Positions 53,996-62,976 of a stretch of 64,000 nucleotides of DNA are shown piece by piece. The DNA comes from JASGMR01 sp963664675 (GTDB lineage Bacteria; Thermotogota; Thermotogae; Petrotogales; Kosmotogaceae). The position numbers and the translations under genes were made by a program. The DNA is taken from positions 124,001-188,000 of the forward strand of contig CAXXLB010000007.1 of assembly GCA_963664675.2 (NCBI GenBank), read 5' to 3'. The stretch's first letter is position 1; each line of letters opens with the position of its first letter. The notes below the pieces were generated by a model that had not been told where the DNA came from, did not search any database, and was given only the letters and a program-made list of their open reading frames with translations.

Positions 53996-54832
53996 ATGAA
54001 GAAAAAGAATACATCATTTTATATAAATAAAATTTGGATCAATGTGTTATTGTGGATACTTATAATTGTAGTCATTTATCCGTTGTTCTGGATTTTCATC
54101 AATTCGTTGAAAACCAATCAAAATCTATTTATTAATACTTTTAATATACCAACTGTTCCCCTATTCAGTAACTATGTGGAAGCATGGAATATGGGATTAT
54201 CGGGATATTTTCTGAACAGTATAATCGTCGGATCAATTTCAATCCTGGCTACAGTCACAATTGGGGCTTTCTGTGCATATGGTTTATCAAGGATAGAATC
54301 GAAGTGGAAAATGATGATCTACTATCTTATTATAGGTGGATTGTTACTCTCACCACAATCCGCTCTAATTTCCCTGTACAGAATTCTTGAATTTTTTCAT
54401 ATTTACAACACTTATTTGGCAATGATTCTACCTTATATAGCATTCCGATTGCCCTTTGCTATTTTTCTAATGTATACGTATTTCAAAGATTTTCCAAAGG
54501 AGTTAGAGGATTCGGCACTCATTGATGGCTGTACCACTTTCACTACTTTTACAAAGATTGTCATACCGATAAGTAAACCTATATTATCCACAGTATCAAT
54601 AATGACCGCCATATTCGTTTGGAATGAATTTTTATTTGCTATGGTTTTCATAGAAGACAGCAAGTTATATACTATTCCAATTGGTTTATATAATTTTAAA
54701 GATGCACTATCAACTAACTGGACAGTGCTCTTAGCCGGGATAATCATTGCTACCGTACCAATCATAATTTTATTCTTATTTATGTCCAAATCGTTTATAA
54801 GAGGTTTAACAGAAGGAAGTATCAAAGGTTAA
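53996..54832 (+). CDS. ABC importer permease, MalG type (FrlM-like)
   Basis: This 278-residue protein has six membrane segments and an EAA-like loop, EDSALIDGCTTFTTFTKIVI. It pairs with the MalF-type permease that ends four bases upstream. The two should form the channel for the binding protein at 51788. The usual C-terminal MalG ending FIRGLTEGSIKG is intact. Confidence 0.9.
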   Translation: MKKKNTSFYINKIWINVLLWILIIVVIYPLFWIFINSLKTNQNLFINTFNIPTVPLFSNYVEAWNMGLSGYFLNSIIVGSISILATVTIGAFCAYGLSRIESKWKMMIYYLIIGGLLLSPQSALISLYRILEFFHIYNTYLAMILPYIAFRLPFAIFLMYTYFKDFPKELEDSALIDGCTTFTTFTKIVIPISKPILSTVSIMTAIFVWNEFLFAMVFIEDSKLYTIPIGLYNFKDALSTNWTVLLAGIIIATVPIIILFLFMSKSFIRGLTEGSIKG

Positions 54833-54852
54833 TATATATATGAGGTGAAAAA

Positions 54853-55870
54853 ATGGTAAAAAATGATAATGAAATTTACAGAGCTATACTTAAATACGGT
54901 TTAGCTCAGAGGGAAGTTGTGGAAAAAGTAGTCGATGAAGCATTGAGCAAAATCAATCTGAAAAATATTTTCCTGATTGGTTGTGGTGGATCGTTCGCTG
55001 TAATGCATCCATGCAAGTACATTTTGGAAACAAATTCAAATATACCTGTTTTCATTTATAATTCAAGCGAATTTAACACAATTCAACCAATGAATTTTTC
55101 AAAAGATTCATTAGTTATTTTATCATCCTATTCCGGAAAAACTCCCGAGACAGTGGAAGCAGCTAATATTGCAAAGGAAGCTGGAGCACCTACAATAGGG
55201 TTCACCGGTTTTGCTGACTCTCCATTGGGACATGCCGTTGATCATGTGTTTGAAAACAACGCGGAAACCGGCGTAACAGATTCAAAAATAATTCTTCTTT
55301 ATCAGATCATTTTCAACATATTGAAGAAACATGAAAATTTTGATAAATATGAAGAAATAATAAAAGCTCTCAACACATTACCGGATAGCTTAGTTAAAAT
55401 AAAAGAAAGTGTTGAAGCATATGCAGAAAAATGGGCAGAAGAAAATATGGATACCGACCTTTTCTTCACTCTCGGGACAGGCGTTCTCTGGGGAGAAACA
55501 TATTCATTCGCAATTTGCATTTTGGAAGAAATGCAATGGATGAAGGCACAACCGGTTGATGCGGGAGAATTTTTCCATGGTTCATTTGAAATTGTTCGGG
55601 AAGATACTCCAAATTTACTTCTCTTCAAGGGAGAGGATAAAACAAGACCCGTTGCCGAAAGGGTAGAAAAATTTATAAATAAATATTCAAAAAAGTATAC
55701 CATAATTGACACGAAGGATTACCCACTACCCGGGTGTTCCGGAAGAATTCAGAGGTTATGTATCTCCGCTCGTGATATCGGCAGTACTGGATAGATTTGG
55801 TAAACATCTGGCTGACAAAAGAAATCATCCTTTAAAAACAAGAAAATATATGGGAATTGTCGATTATTGA
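54853..55870 (+). CDS. SIS-domain deglycase, second copy, with a +1 frameshift
   Basis: The frame as written stops at 55794 after DYPLPGCSGRIQR. Dropping one base in CCCGGG (55729-55734) restores LPGVPEEFRGYVSPLVI and then a family-typical end, RKYMGIVDY, with a stop at 55870, about 338 residues in all. It has two SIS phosphate loops (LIGCGGSFAV, LSSYSGKTPETVEA) and the Glu226/His242 pair (EEMQW, GEFFHGS). It is clearly different from the first copy and may act on a glucose- rather than fructose-amine adduct, as with GfrE/GfrF in Salmonella. The frameshift may be a sequence error. Confidence 0.85.
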
Positions 55871-55890
55871 TATAATTAAATTTGTTTTAA

Positions 55891-55920
55891 AGAGATATGC
55901 ATTTGCATATCTCTTTTTTT
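55891..55920 (+). terminator. Rho-independent terminator of the frl-like operon
   Basis: An 11-bp perfect stem, AGAGATATGCA with TGCATATCTCT, has a 2-base core loop and is followed by a T7 run. Confidence 0.9.
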
Positions 55921-56075
55921 ATGATTGGTTTTTTTATTTAAATTAAATCTGGAATACCCTCTATAATCACCGAGAAAAGTATTTCTATCACTTTAATTAA
56001 AGAGTTCCGTATTTATTTTTGTTTTTTAAAAATCATTTCATTTAAAAATCAAAGTTTTTAAAGAATATTAAACTA

Positions 56076-57465
56076 TCATGAAGTTTCTGATCTCAATTTT
56101 TTCGCAGTCTTTTCCCATTTTCCGCCCAAGACCCTGAAAACTTTAAGTACAGTTCTCAGTATCATATCTCCAATCATTCCGATCCATGCTCCCAGTAAAC
56201 CCATTCCAAAAAATTTGACCAATACAAACCCCACGGGGATTCTTATTAACCACATAGCAAGCATTGAAGTTATCATTGGAAATCTGGTATCCCCAACTCC
56301 TCTTAAAACTCCTGCAGAAACGAAATCGATTGCCTGAACTATCTGAAATAAACCGATAATTTTAACAGGTAAGCTGGCAATCTGTATTATTTCAGCTTCA
56401 TCGGTAAAGATTTTAATCAACAACTCTGGAAACAAAAAAAAGACATGTTCCAATTGTAACGCTAATAACAGTTCCTATAATCCATCCCTGTCTTAGTGTA
56501 CCCATCACCTTATTTATTGCACCTTTACCGTTATAATTTCCTGCAATAGCCGTGACAGCCACCATTAAACCAAGTTCGGGCATAAAAGCTATTGATTCCA
56601 CCCTTATTCCTATTCTGTGTGCCGCATAGGCCATCGCGCCCGCGTACAATAAAATATTTGCAAATACCAAAACTCCTATGGAAAAAGAGAGTCTTTCAAT
56701 AGCGATAGGCATTCCCACCGAAAGTACGCTCTTTATTCTCTTTAAACTGGTTTTTACTGGTTTAAGGTTTATCGAAATTTTTTTGTTCCTGAATAGCATT
56801 ATGAGAAGAATAATTGAACCGATCACTCTCGAAAAAACCGTGGCAGAAGCCGCTCCCTTCACTCCCAATTCGGGAAATCCCCATTTTCCATAAATCAGCA
56901 CATAATCGAGGAAAATATTTATCACATTAGAAATGAAAGCCATAATCATCGGGGATTTTGTATCGCCTGCACCCCTCAAAGTAGAACTTATTATTATCAT
57001 GAAACTGAGGCCGGGCATTCCGGATAATATTATTCTCAGATATTCCTGTGCCGATTCCAGTACGAATACTTCAGCTCCGGGAAAAAACCAGTCTATCAAA
57101 TTATCCGAGAGAATCATAGTGCAAGTCAATAAAATACCTGATGCAGCGGCTAAATATATTGAAAGCCATGCAACCTCTTTGGTAAGCAAACTGTTGTTTG
57201 AGCCTATACTATTTGAAATAAAAACCATTGAACCGATAGAAATAGCTATCAACAATGCCTGAAAAATAAAAATCACCTGATTTGCAGCACCAACACCACT
57301 TATCAACCGCCAGTCATAGTGTCCCAGAAAGGCCGTATCGGCAACTTGCAATAACATTTGTAATATATTTTCTCCTATGGCCGGTAATGCAAGAACTATC
57401 AATTTCTTTCTTATTTCTGCAGCTTCTTCATGGGTTAAATAGTTTTTAAATGGATTGTATTTCAA
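56076..57465 (-). CDS. MATE-family efflux protein, frameshifted at a T8 run
   Basis: The N-terminal 350 residues (from a TTG start behind GGAG) hold ten or so MATE helices, with LVLALPAIGENILQMLLQVA and STLRGAGDTKSP. The frame breaks after TIGTCLFF at an eight-base A/T run (56434-56441). One frame over, FPELLIKIFTDEAEIIQIAS and a second GVLRGVGDTRFP repeat continue to the stop at 56076. With one base fewer the gene is a normal protein of about 460 residues. MATE proteins export drugs or metabolites using Na+ or H+. It is convergent with the frl-like operon. Confidence 0.85.
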
Positions 57466-57719
57466 ATCAAAGCTCCTTTTTTGTTTGCATTCCTAATGAA
57501 TTATACTTGTTTTCATTCGTTTTTTTAACAGTATAATATTATTAAATTATGTAATATAAATAATAATTAGATTAAATGCAAAGAATATATTCAGTAAAAA
57601 TCGAATTTTATCCGATCTCTGTTTTGCATCCATAAAATCGGTAATATATACATTTTTACAGCTTTCTTATTAAACAAATTTGTATTGGTAAAGAAATTTT
57701 ATTTTTATTATAATGTATC
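57466..57719. other. Divergent spacer upstream of the MATE gene
   Basis: This AT-rich region holds no gene that I can support. It must contain the MATE promoter on the minus strand. The riboswitch transcript starts just to the right. Confidence 0.4.
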
Positions 57720-57748
57720 TTAAACGCCATTGAAAATCCTGTTATAAT
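57720..57748 (+). promoter_or_regulatory. Promoter of the riboswitch-sucCD transcript
   Basis: TTAAAC (57720-57725) and a perfect TATAAT (57743-57748) have 17-base spacing, about 30 bases before the conserved aptamer core. Confidence 0.55.
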
Positions 57749-57774
57749 GAATTTGAAAATTGAATATCTACCTC

Positions 57775-58015
57775 CGGAGTTACAGGTGTCGTTCTGGAAA
57801 AGTTTCTGCGGTTTTTTGATCTGACTCATGAGTAAAAGATCAAATCATTAAAAGTTATTTTTCTGTTTACGAGTAATAGGAAAATCGGTGAGAAACCGAT
57901 ACGACCCCGTCACCGTTACCGAGGACGAAATTTACAAAATGTCACTGTGAAGAATCTGTTTCATGGGAAGGCGTAAAGAGTAGGATGATTCGGAAGTCGG
58001 TAAGCCTGCCTTAAT
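57775..58015 (+). ncRNA. Cobalamin riboswitch
   Basis: The conserved blocks of the B12 aptamer appear in order: ACAGGTG (57782-57788), the GGAAAATCGGTGAGAAACC stem (from 57879), CCCGTCACCGTTA (a variant of the B12 box GCCACTG region), CACTGTGA (57943-57950), GGGAAGGCG (57965-57973) and GGAAGTCGGTAAGCCTGCC (57992-58010). A hairpin GTTTCTC-GCGG-GAGAAAC (58031-58048) follows, then AGGGAGG before the sucC ATG. It has no T run, so control is more likely at translation. B12 binding should lower sucCD expression. Confidence 0.88.
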
Positions 58016-58071
58016 TCTTGTGTGGATGATGTTTCTCGCGGGAGAAACCAATACAAAAAGGGAGGATTTTT

Positions 58072-59119
58072 ATGAAAATTCAGGAATACCTTGCCAAGGG
58101 TATTTTAAGTTCGTATGGTATCAGTGTTCCATCTTCTATGTTTTTTTCTTCTTATTCAGGTAGTAATTCACCATTTTTACCATGTGTTTTAAAATCACAA
58201 GTATTAATAGGCAGCAGAATGAAAAACGGCGGAATACTTTTTGCCGATGATCAGGAAGAATTTAAATCTAAAATGTCGATTTTAATGAACAAACCGATTA
58301 AGGGTACAAAACCTGAAGGAATTCTTGTTGAAAAAAAATTAGAAATAAAACAGGAATATTATTGTTCCATTTTCATCAACAGACTGGAAAGAGACATTTT
58401 TCTCAGCTTTTCTGAGTGCGGCGGCATAAATATTGAGGAACACACCGATTCACTTAAAACGGGAAAATACGAGGATTTGGTTGATTATATTTCTGAAAAA
58501 TATAATCAAGATTTTGTGAATATCGTAAAAAGTTTAAAGAAAATAATGGAAAAGGAAGATGCCACATATATAGAGATAAATCCTATTGCATTGACCGTTG
58601 AATCAAAACTTATAGCACTCGATTGTGTGATGGATCTCGATGAAAATGCTTATTTCAGAAACGATCATCTCAAAAATTATATGGATCTGAGTGATAAAAA
58701 AGAACAATTTCATTATGTCAAACTAGATGGGGATATAGGAATAATAGGTTGTGGAGCCGGAATAGTAATGGCAACCATGGATGCGATAAGCATGAAAGGT
58801 GGTAACCCTGCTGACTTTCTTGATATTGGTGGGGGAGCAGAAAAAGATGTCACTCTGAGTGCATTGAAAAAGCTTTATGAGGAAGGTATTAAAAGGATTG
58901 TCATGAATATTTTCGGAGGTATAACAAATTGTGATGAAATTGCTAAAGCCGTTATCGAATTTAAAAACAAAAATACCGATGCTTCTATTTTTATAAGACT
59001 GGCGGGAAATAATTCGGAAATAGCAAAAAAAAATGCTGGAAAATTCAGGAATAAAGACTTATGAATATATGTACGAAATGGTAAATTCGTGTATGGAAGA
59101 GGTGAAATGTAATGCTTGA
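58072..59119 (+). CDS. sucC: Succinyl-CoA synthetase beta subunit, frameshifted at an A9 run
   Basis: The frame as written ends at 59064 after NNSEIAKKNAGKFRNKDL. Using eight instead of nine A's at 59025-59033 restores EIAKKMLENSGIKTYEYMYE and a stop at 59119 that overlaps the sucD ATG, giving 348 residues. It has the ATP-grasp start MKIQEYLAKGILSSYGI, YIEINPIALT and the C-terminal CoA-ligase part with FLDIGGGAEKD and NIFGGITNCDEIA. With SucD it links succinyl-CoA and succinate to NTP. It is somewhat shorter than the E. coli protein. It lies under a B12 riboswitch. Confidence 0.85.
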
Positions 59120-59978
59120 AGGAAATGAAAAAGTGTGCGTTCAGGGTATAACAGGAAAATACGGGAAATTCCATACAAAAAAAATGAAAGACTACGGTAC
59201 CAACATAGTTTGCGGTGTTTCGCCAACCAAAACAGCAAGTGAAGTGCATGGTGTAAAGGTGTACTGTGATATGCAAAGCGCCGTGAATGAAACTGGTGCA
59301 GATACAACAATCCTTTTCGTACCTGCAAAATTTGTGCTGAGTGCCACGATGGACGCCATCAATTCGGGAATAAAAAAGATAATAATAATTTCCGAACATG
59401 TTCCACAACATGATTCTTTAAAAATAATTAAAAAAATGAGAGAAATAAATCAGAATTACTGCAATAACAAGATAACAATAATTGGTCCAAACTGTCCCGG
59501 AATTATAATACCCGATGTAATAAAAATAGGTATAATGCCCGAATCCGCCTTTAAAAGCGGTGATATTGCTATAATATCCAGAAGTGGGACACTCATGTAT
59601 GAAGTTGCAAAACATCTTTCAACCAAGAGCACGGGGGTAAAGATCGCTATGGGACTCGGTGGAGATCCCATTATAGGAACTAACATAGCCGAGGCCATGG
59701 ATTACGTTATTAAAAAAAATATTCGCAAAGTCGCAATCATTGGCGAAGTTGGTGGAAACGATGAGATTTCGGGTATAAAAAAAGCGTTGTCAATGAATTA
59801 TAATGGGAATGTACAAACTTTTTTTGCGGGACGTACGGCACCAAAAGGAAAAACTATGGGACACGCGGGGGCGATTATCAAGGGATTTGAAGAAACCATC
59901 GAGCATAAAGAACAGATACTAAATGAAATGGGAATAAAAACGATAAAAAAAATCGATGATCTGTTTGTCCGTACATGA
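59112..59978 (+). CDS. sucD: Succinyl-CoA synthetase alpha subunit
   Basis: This 288-residue protein has the CoA-binding Rossmann domain (CVQGITGKYGKFHTKKM, VSPTKTA), IIGPNCPGII, and the catalytic phospho-histidine His251 in MGHAGAI. The start overlaps the corrected sucC stop by 8 bases. It forms the core of the ligase that interconverts succinyl-CoA plus NDP and succinate plus NTP. A related acyl-CoA substrate is possible. GAGGTG provides the SD. Confidence 0.92.
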   Translation: MLEGNEKVCVQGITGKYGKFHTKKMKDYGTNIVCGVSPTKTASEVHGVKVYCDMQSAVNETGADTTILFVPAKFVLSATMDAINSGIKKIIIISEHVPQHDSLKIIKKMREINQNYCNNKITIIGPNCPGIIIPDVIKIGIMPESAFKSGDIAIISRSGTLMYEVAKHLSTKSTGVKIAMGLGGDPIIGTNIAEAMDYVIKKNIRKVAIIGEVGGNDEISGIKKALSMNYNGNVQTFFAGRTAPKGKTMGHAGAIIKGFEETIEHKEQILNEMGIKTIKKIDDLFVRT

Positions 59979-60088
59979 GATAACTGTTTATTCTAAATTT
60001 TGTGAAAAGATGGCGAAAAATATATTTTGAGAGAAATATATTTTTATGGTTTTAACGTGTAAAATTGTTTTTATTCAGTCATAAAAAA

Positions 60089-60117
60089 TCCTGTTCCCAC
60101 ATATACGTGGATCAGGA
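60089..60117. repeat. Interrupted hairpin upstream of the EamA gene
   Basis: TCCTG/CAGGA and CCAC/GTGG form a 29-base interrupted stem. It is preceded by an A6 run on the plus strand and so followed by T6 on the minus strand. It may be a bidirectional end signal after sucD. Confidence 0.4.
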
Positions 60118-60135
60118 AAAGTTTGAGGAGAAAGA

Positions 60136-60984
60136 ATGGCATATTTGTTTTGGACTATTGCGTTAGTGTTGTTTTCGAGTCTTGAGGTCGTTTCCAAACC
60201 CATAATGAATCTTGTCAATCCATATATGATGACATTTATGAGATTCTTCATCGGTGGATTATTTTTATTTGTTATTTCTCTTTTTATAAAAAATAACAAA
60301 AAGATGAACAAAAAAGATTTTCTGGTTGTGATTCTTATAGGTTGTCTCAACTGCATTATTTCCATGACTTTACTTCAACTTTCTGTAAAAGCTGGCAACG
60401 CTTCATCCGCTGCCGTTCTCATCTCAACTAATCCCATTTTTACGGCTATTTTTGCCGCAATCATTATTAAGGAAAATATCAATCAAAGAAAAAAAATAGG
60501 GATAACAATCGGATTGGTGGGAATATTAATTTTTGGATTTGGAATGATTGAATTTGGAGTGGTAGAAGGCGATACAATATCGAGCATAATTTTCGGATTA
60601 TCTTCTGCAGTAACCTTCGCATTGTACTCTGTTTTAATGAAAAAATACATGGGTAAATATGGCGTTCTGAAATGTACTGCATATTCATCTTTTTTTCCCA
60701 GCATAATCTATGGGACCATAATTTTTATATCCGGTAATTTCAAAATCGATACGTTGGGTACAAAAGAATGGTTAATAATTGTATATCTTGGAATATTTGT
60801 AACCGGTATTGCTTATTACGCCTTGCTAGAAGCCGTAAACAGACTCGGCGCATCGACAGGCATGAGACTCTTTTATGTTAAACCCGTATTGGCGACCATT
60901 CTTGCTCTGATATTTTTAAATGAACCAATTAGTTTTATAAAATTACTCGGAATGGGAATAATTATATTTTCATTATTCTTATGA
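60136..60984 (+). CDS. EamA/DMT-family transporter
   Basis: This 282-residue protein has ten predicted membrane helices in two EamA repeats. Repeat 1 carries PYMMTFMRFFIGGLFLF and NPIFTAIFAAIIIKE; repeat 2 carries KPVLATILALIFLNEPIS. Family members export amino acids or other metabolites. GAGGAGA precedes the ATG, and a strong terminator follows, so it is a single-gene unit. The substrate is unknown. Confidence 0.9.
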   Translation: MAYLFWTIALVLFSSLEVVSKPIMNLVNPYMMTFMRFFIGGLFLFVISLFIKNNKKMNKKDFLVVILIGCLNCIISMTLLQLSVKAGNASSAAVLISTNPIFTAIFAAIIIKENINQRKKIGITIGLVGILIFGFGMIEFGVVEGDTISSIIFGLSSAVTFALYSVLMKKYMGKYGVLKCTAYSSFFPSIIYGTIIFISGNFKIDTLGTKEWLIIVYLGIFVTGIAYYALLEAVNRLGASTGMRLFYVKPVLATILALIFLNEPISFIKLLGMGIIIFSLFL

Positions 60985-61050
60985 GAAAAAGAGATTAATA
61001 AAACAGTTAATATAATTCTTCGACAACTTAATAAACCATACAGAGATCTC

Positions 61051-61078
61051 CGGGAGAAAATACTTTTCTCCCGTTTTT
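61051..61078 (+). terminator. Rho-independent terminator after the EamA gene
   Basis: CGGGAGAAAA-TAC-TTTTCTCCCG is a perfect 10-bp stem followed by T5. Confidence 0.92.
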
Positions 61079-61193
61079 ATTGTACTGACGTTCAAAATAT
61101 GAATACAAATAAATATATCATGCGATACATTAGTTATTTATTGTTGATAAAAATGGTAGTATATAAATATCTAAAAGAAGAGAGGTGAAGTTT

Positions 61194-61808
61194 ATGATTT
61201 ACTATATAATTATAATTTTTGCAATCGCTTTATTTGTTTTCTTCATCGGTTTTAGGATTTATAATGAAAATGAATCCAATTCAACAAAAATAGTTACTAA
61301 AAATGAGGCAATAGATTTCTCAAAAAGTTCCAGTTCAAAAACAGAAAAAATTATCATAAATCCTTATGCGTATTCATTACCAAATGAAAAGGAAATAAAA
61401 ACATTATTGAATGATTTACAATTCGATGTGACACAAAATTGCGGTACAGAAAGGGCGTTTGAAAATGAATATTGGAATAATTATGAAAAGGGAATTTATG
61501 TTGACATTGTGACCGGAGAACCGCTATTTTTTTCTTCGGATAAATTTAAGTCCGGTACTGGTTGGCCAAGTTTTACAAAACCAGTGAGTTCTGATGTTGT
61601 AACATTACAAGAAGATAATTCACTGTTTATGTCACGAATTGAAGTTAAAAGCAGAGTAGGAAATACACATCTGGGTCATGTTTTTGAAGACGGTCCCGAT
61701 GAAGAAGGTGGTTTAAGATACTGTATAAACAGTGCTGCAATAAGATTTATCCCATACGATGAAATGGGAAAAAACGGTTATGAATATTTAATGAAATATC
61801 TTGACTAA
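61194..61808 (+). CDS. msrB: Membrane-anchored methionine-R-sulfoxide reductase MsrB
   Basis: The ATG at 61194 follows AGAGGTGA; the GTG at 61185 lies in the SD. The 204-residue protein has an N-terminal membrane helix (about 1-21), a linker, then MsrB: FKSGTGWPSFTKP, LGHVFEDGP and catalytic Cys in LRYCINSAAIRFIP. A possible resolving Cys is in TQNCGTERAF. The zinc CxxC pairs of some MsrB forms are absent. It reduces methionine-R-sulfoxide in proteins, here on the outer side of the membrane if the anchor is type II (inferred). Confidence 0.92.
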   Translation: MIYYIIIIFAIALFVFFIGFRIYNENESNSTKIVTKNEAIDFSKSSSSKTEKIIINPYAYSLPNEKEIKTLLNDLQFDVTQNCGTERAFENEYWNNYEKGIYVDIVTGEPLFFSSDKFKSGTGWPSFTKPVSSDVVTLQEDNSLFMSRIEVKSRVGNTHLGHVFEDGPDEEGGLRYCINSAAIRFIPYDEMGKNGYEYLMKYLD

Positions 61809-62211
61809 ACCAAATAAATAATATTTTAAATTCAAGGCGCAAAAAAGTCTTTTCATAAACCTCGAGCCCCTTACAAGGGGCCCGATTAAAAAAATTAACT
61901 AGGTGTAGGATAATCGAACATGGGTAACTTCAGAAACGGATCTATTTATAAAAACCCATTCAGATAAATAATAACATAAAAATTTTAATCGTTTAACCGC
62001 TTAAATAATCACAAAAAAATATACTTATAAACCTACGATATCTGTGATCAATTATTAAAAGGCAATATAGAACATAAAAAAAATTGTTTAAATAACTATT
62101 ACTTATTTGAAAAAAAAATTTATCATACGCACATAATTAAAAAAAATTTTCATGCAATTCTGCAAAAAAAAATTTCTATTCATGAGAGAAATATTCTCTT
62201 TATTGATAAAA
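61809..62211. other. 403-base spacer after msrB
   Basis: The stretch is AT-rich with no supported gene. It contains a compact hairpin GCCCCTT-AC-AAGGGGC (61866-61881) that is unusually GC-rich for this area. It has no T run on either side, so I do not call it a terminator. Confidence 0.45.
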
Positions 62212-62550
62212 TTAAATGCTTGTTCCAATATATTTATCCGGAGGCATAACCGAACATCTAGATAAATTATTATGAAAAATTTCAAAATATTCTTTAATGG
62301 CCAACCCGTGGCAAATTTCATCTTCAAATTCCCAATATAGAACAGATTTAACAATCCTTGTAATTCTTAAGGCCGGCTTTCCTGCTCTTATTGATTCCAT
62401 ATCTTTTATTCTATGTGTTCGTTTTATTATTTTCAAATTGCTGTGTCCAGCAAAATTTTTAAAGTGTTCTTTCAAATTATTCATTTCACTTTCGAATTTA
62501 TCCAATTTGGATGGATTCACCTGAAATATACTAACCTCTCCAAAATTCAT
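62212..62550 (-). CDS. Small conserved hypothetical protein (112 aa)
   Basis: AAGGTGA lies before the ATG at 62550. The protein has a ferredoxin-like pattern: VSIFQVNPSKLDKFE at the start, IIKRTHRIKDMESIRAGKPA in the middle and SVLYWEFEDEI near the end, closing with RCSVMPPDKYIGTSI. It resembles small dimeric alpha-beta barrel proteins such as monooxygenase-like domains, but I do not recognise a characterised member. It is single, between msrB and a broken gene. Confidence 0.7.
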   Translation of the reverse strand: MNFGEVSIFQVNPSKLDKFESEMNNLKEHFKNFAGHSNLKIIKRTHRIKDMESIRAGKPALRITRIVKSVLYWEFEDEICHGLAIKEYFEIFHNNLSRCSVMPPDKYIGTSI

Positions 62551-62583
62551 TACTCATTTCACCTTATTAATTTTATCCAATAT

Positions 62584-62890
62584 TTATTTGTTTTCAGGAT
62601 TCATTTGAAATGGTTTATTCAACAATTCACAATAATATTCTTAACATTGGCCGCAATTAGTAATTTTCCTTTTTATTCCACATTTGCGAATTTCACATGC
62701 ATCACAAGACTTAAAAATTTCTTCTTCGTTGCCAGAACATCCAAAACATAGATTATCCTTTTTTTCCAAATGAAAATCTTCAGAATCAAATTCTTTTGCC
62801 AATTTTTTTCAAGCGCTATCGGTTTTCTATTGATGCTTTGTATATTTCACATTCTGAACATAAAAGCTCACAATATAAAACCTTATTCAT
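62584..62890 (-). pseudogene. Broken DUF3795 cysteine-rich protein
   Basis: From an ATG at 62890 the minus strand reads MNKVLYCELLCSECEIYKAS. After a shift it continues AKEFDSEDFHLEKKDN, LCFGCSGN and SCDACEIRKCGIKRKITNC, and then TAA directly after CGQC. The frame goes on past that stop as EYYCELLNKPFQMNPENK. The Cys pattern and CEIRKCG motif match DUF3795 zinc-finger-like proteins. An upstream frameshift plus a nonsense codon show a real pseudogene rather than a single sequencing slip. Confidence 0.75.
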
Positions 62891-62976
62891 CTTAAACACT
62901 TTTAAAAAACTGATTATTTTAAATTAGTTTGTTATTTAACTCATTTTTGTATTCAAAAATTTCTCTCGATTATAAA

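Noticed and set aside
61866..61881. Terminator after msrB
   Set aside because: GC-rich hairpin but no T run follows on either strand.
62103..62354. 83-aa open frame on the minus strand near 62.2 kb
   Set aside because: It overlaps the better supported 112-aa gene in another frame and has no SD or family pattern.
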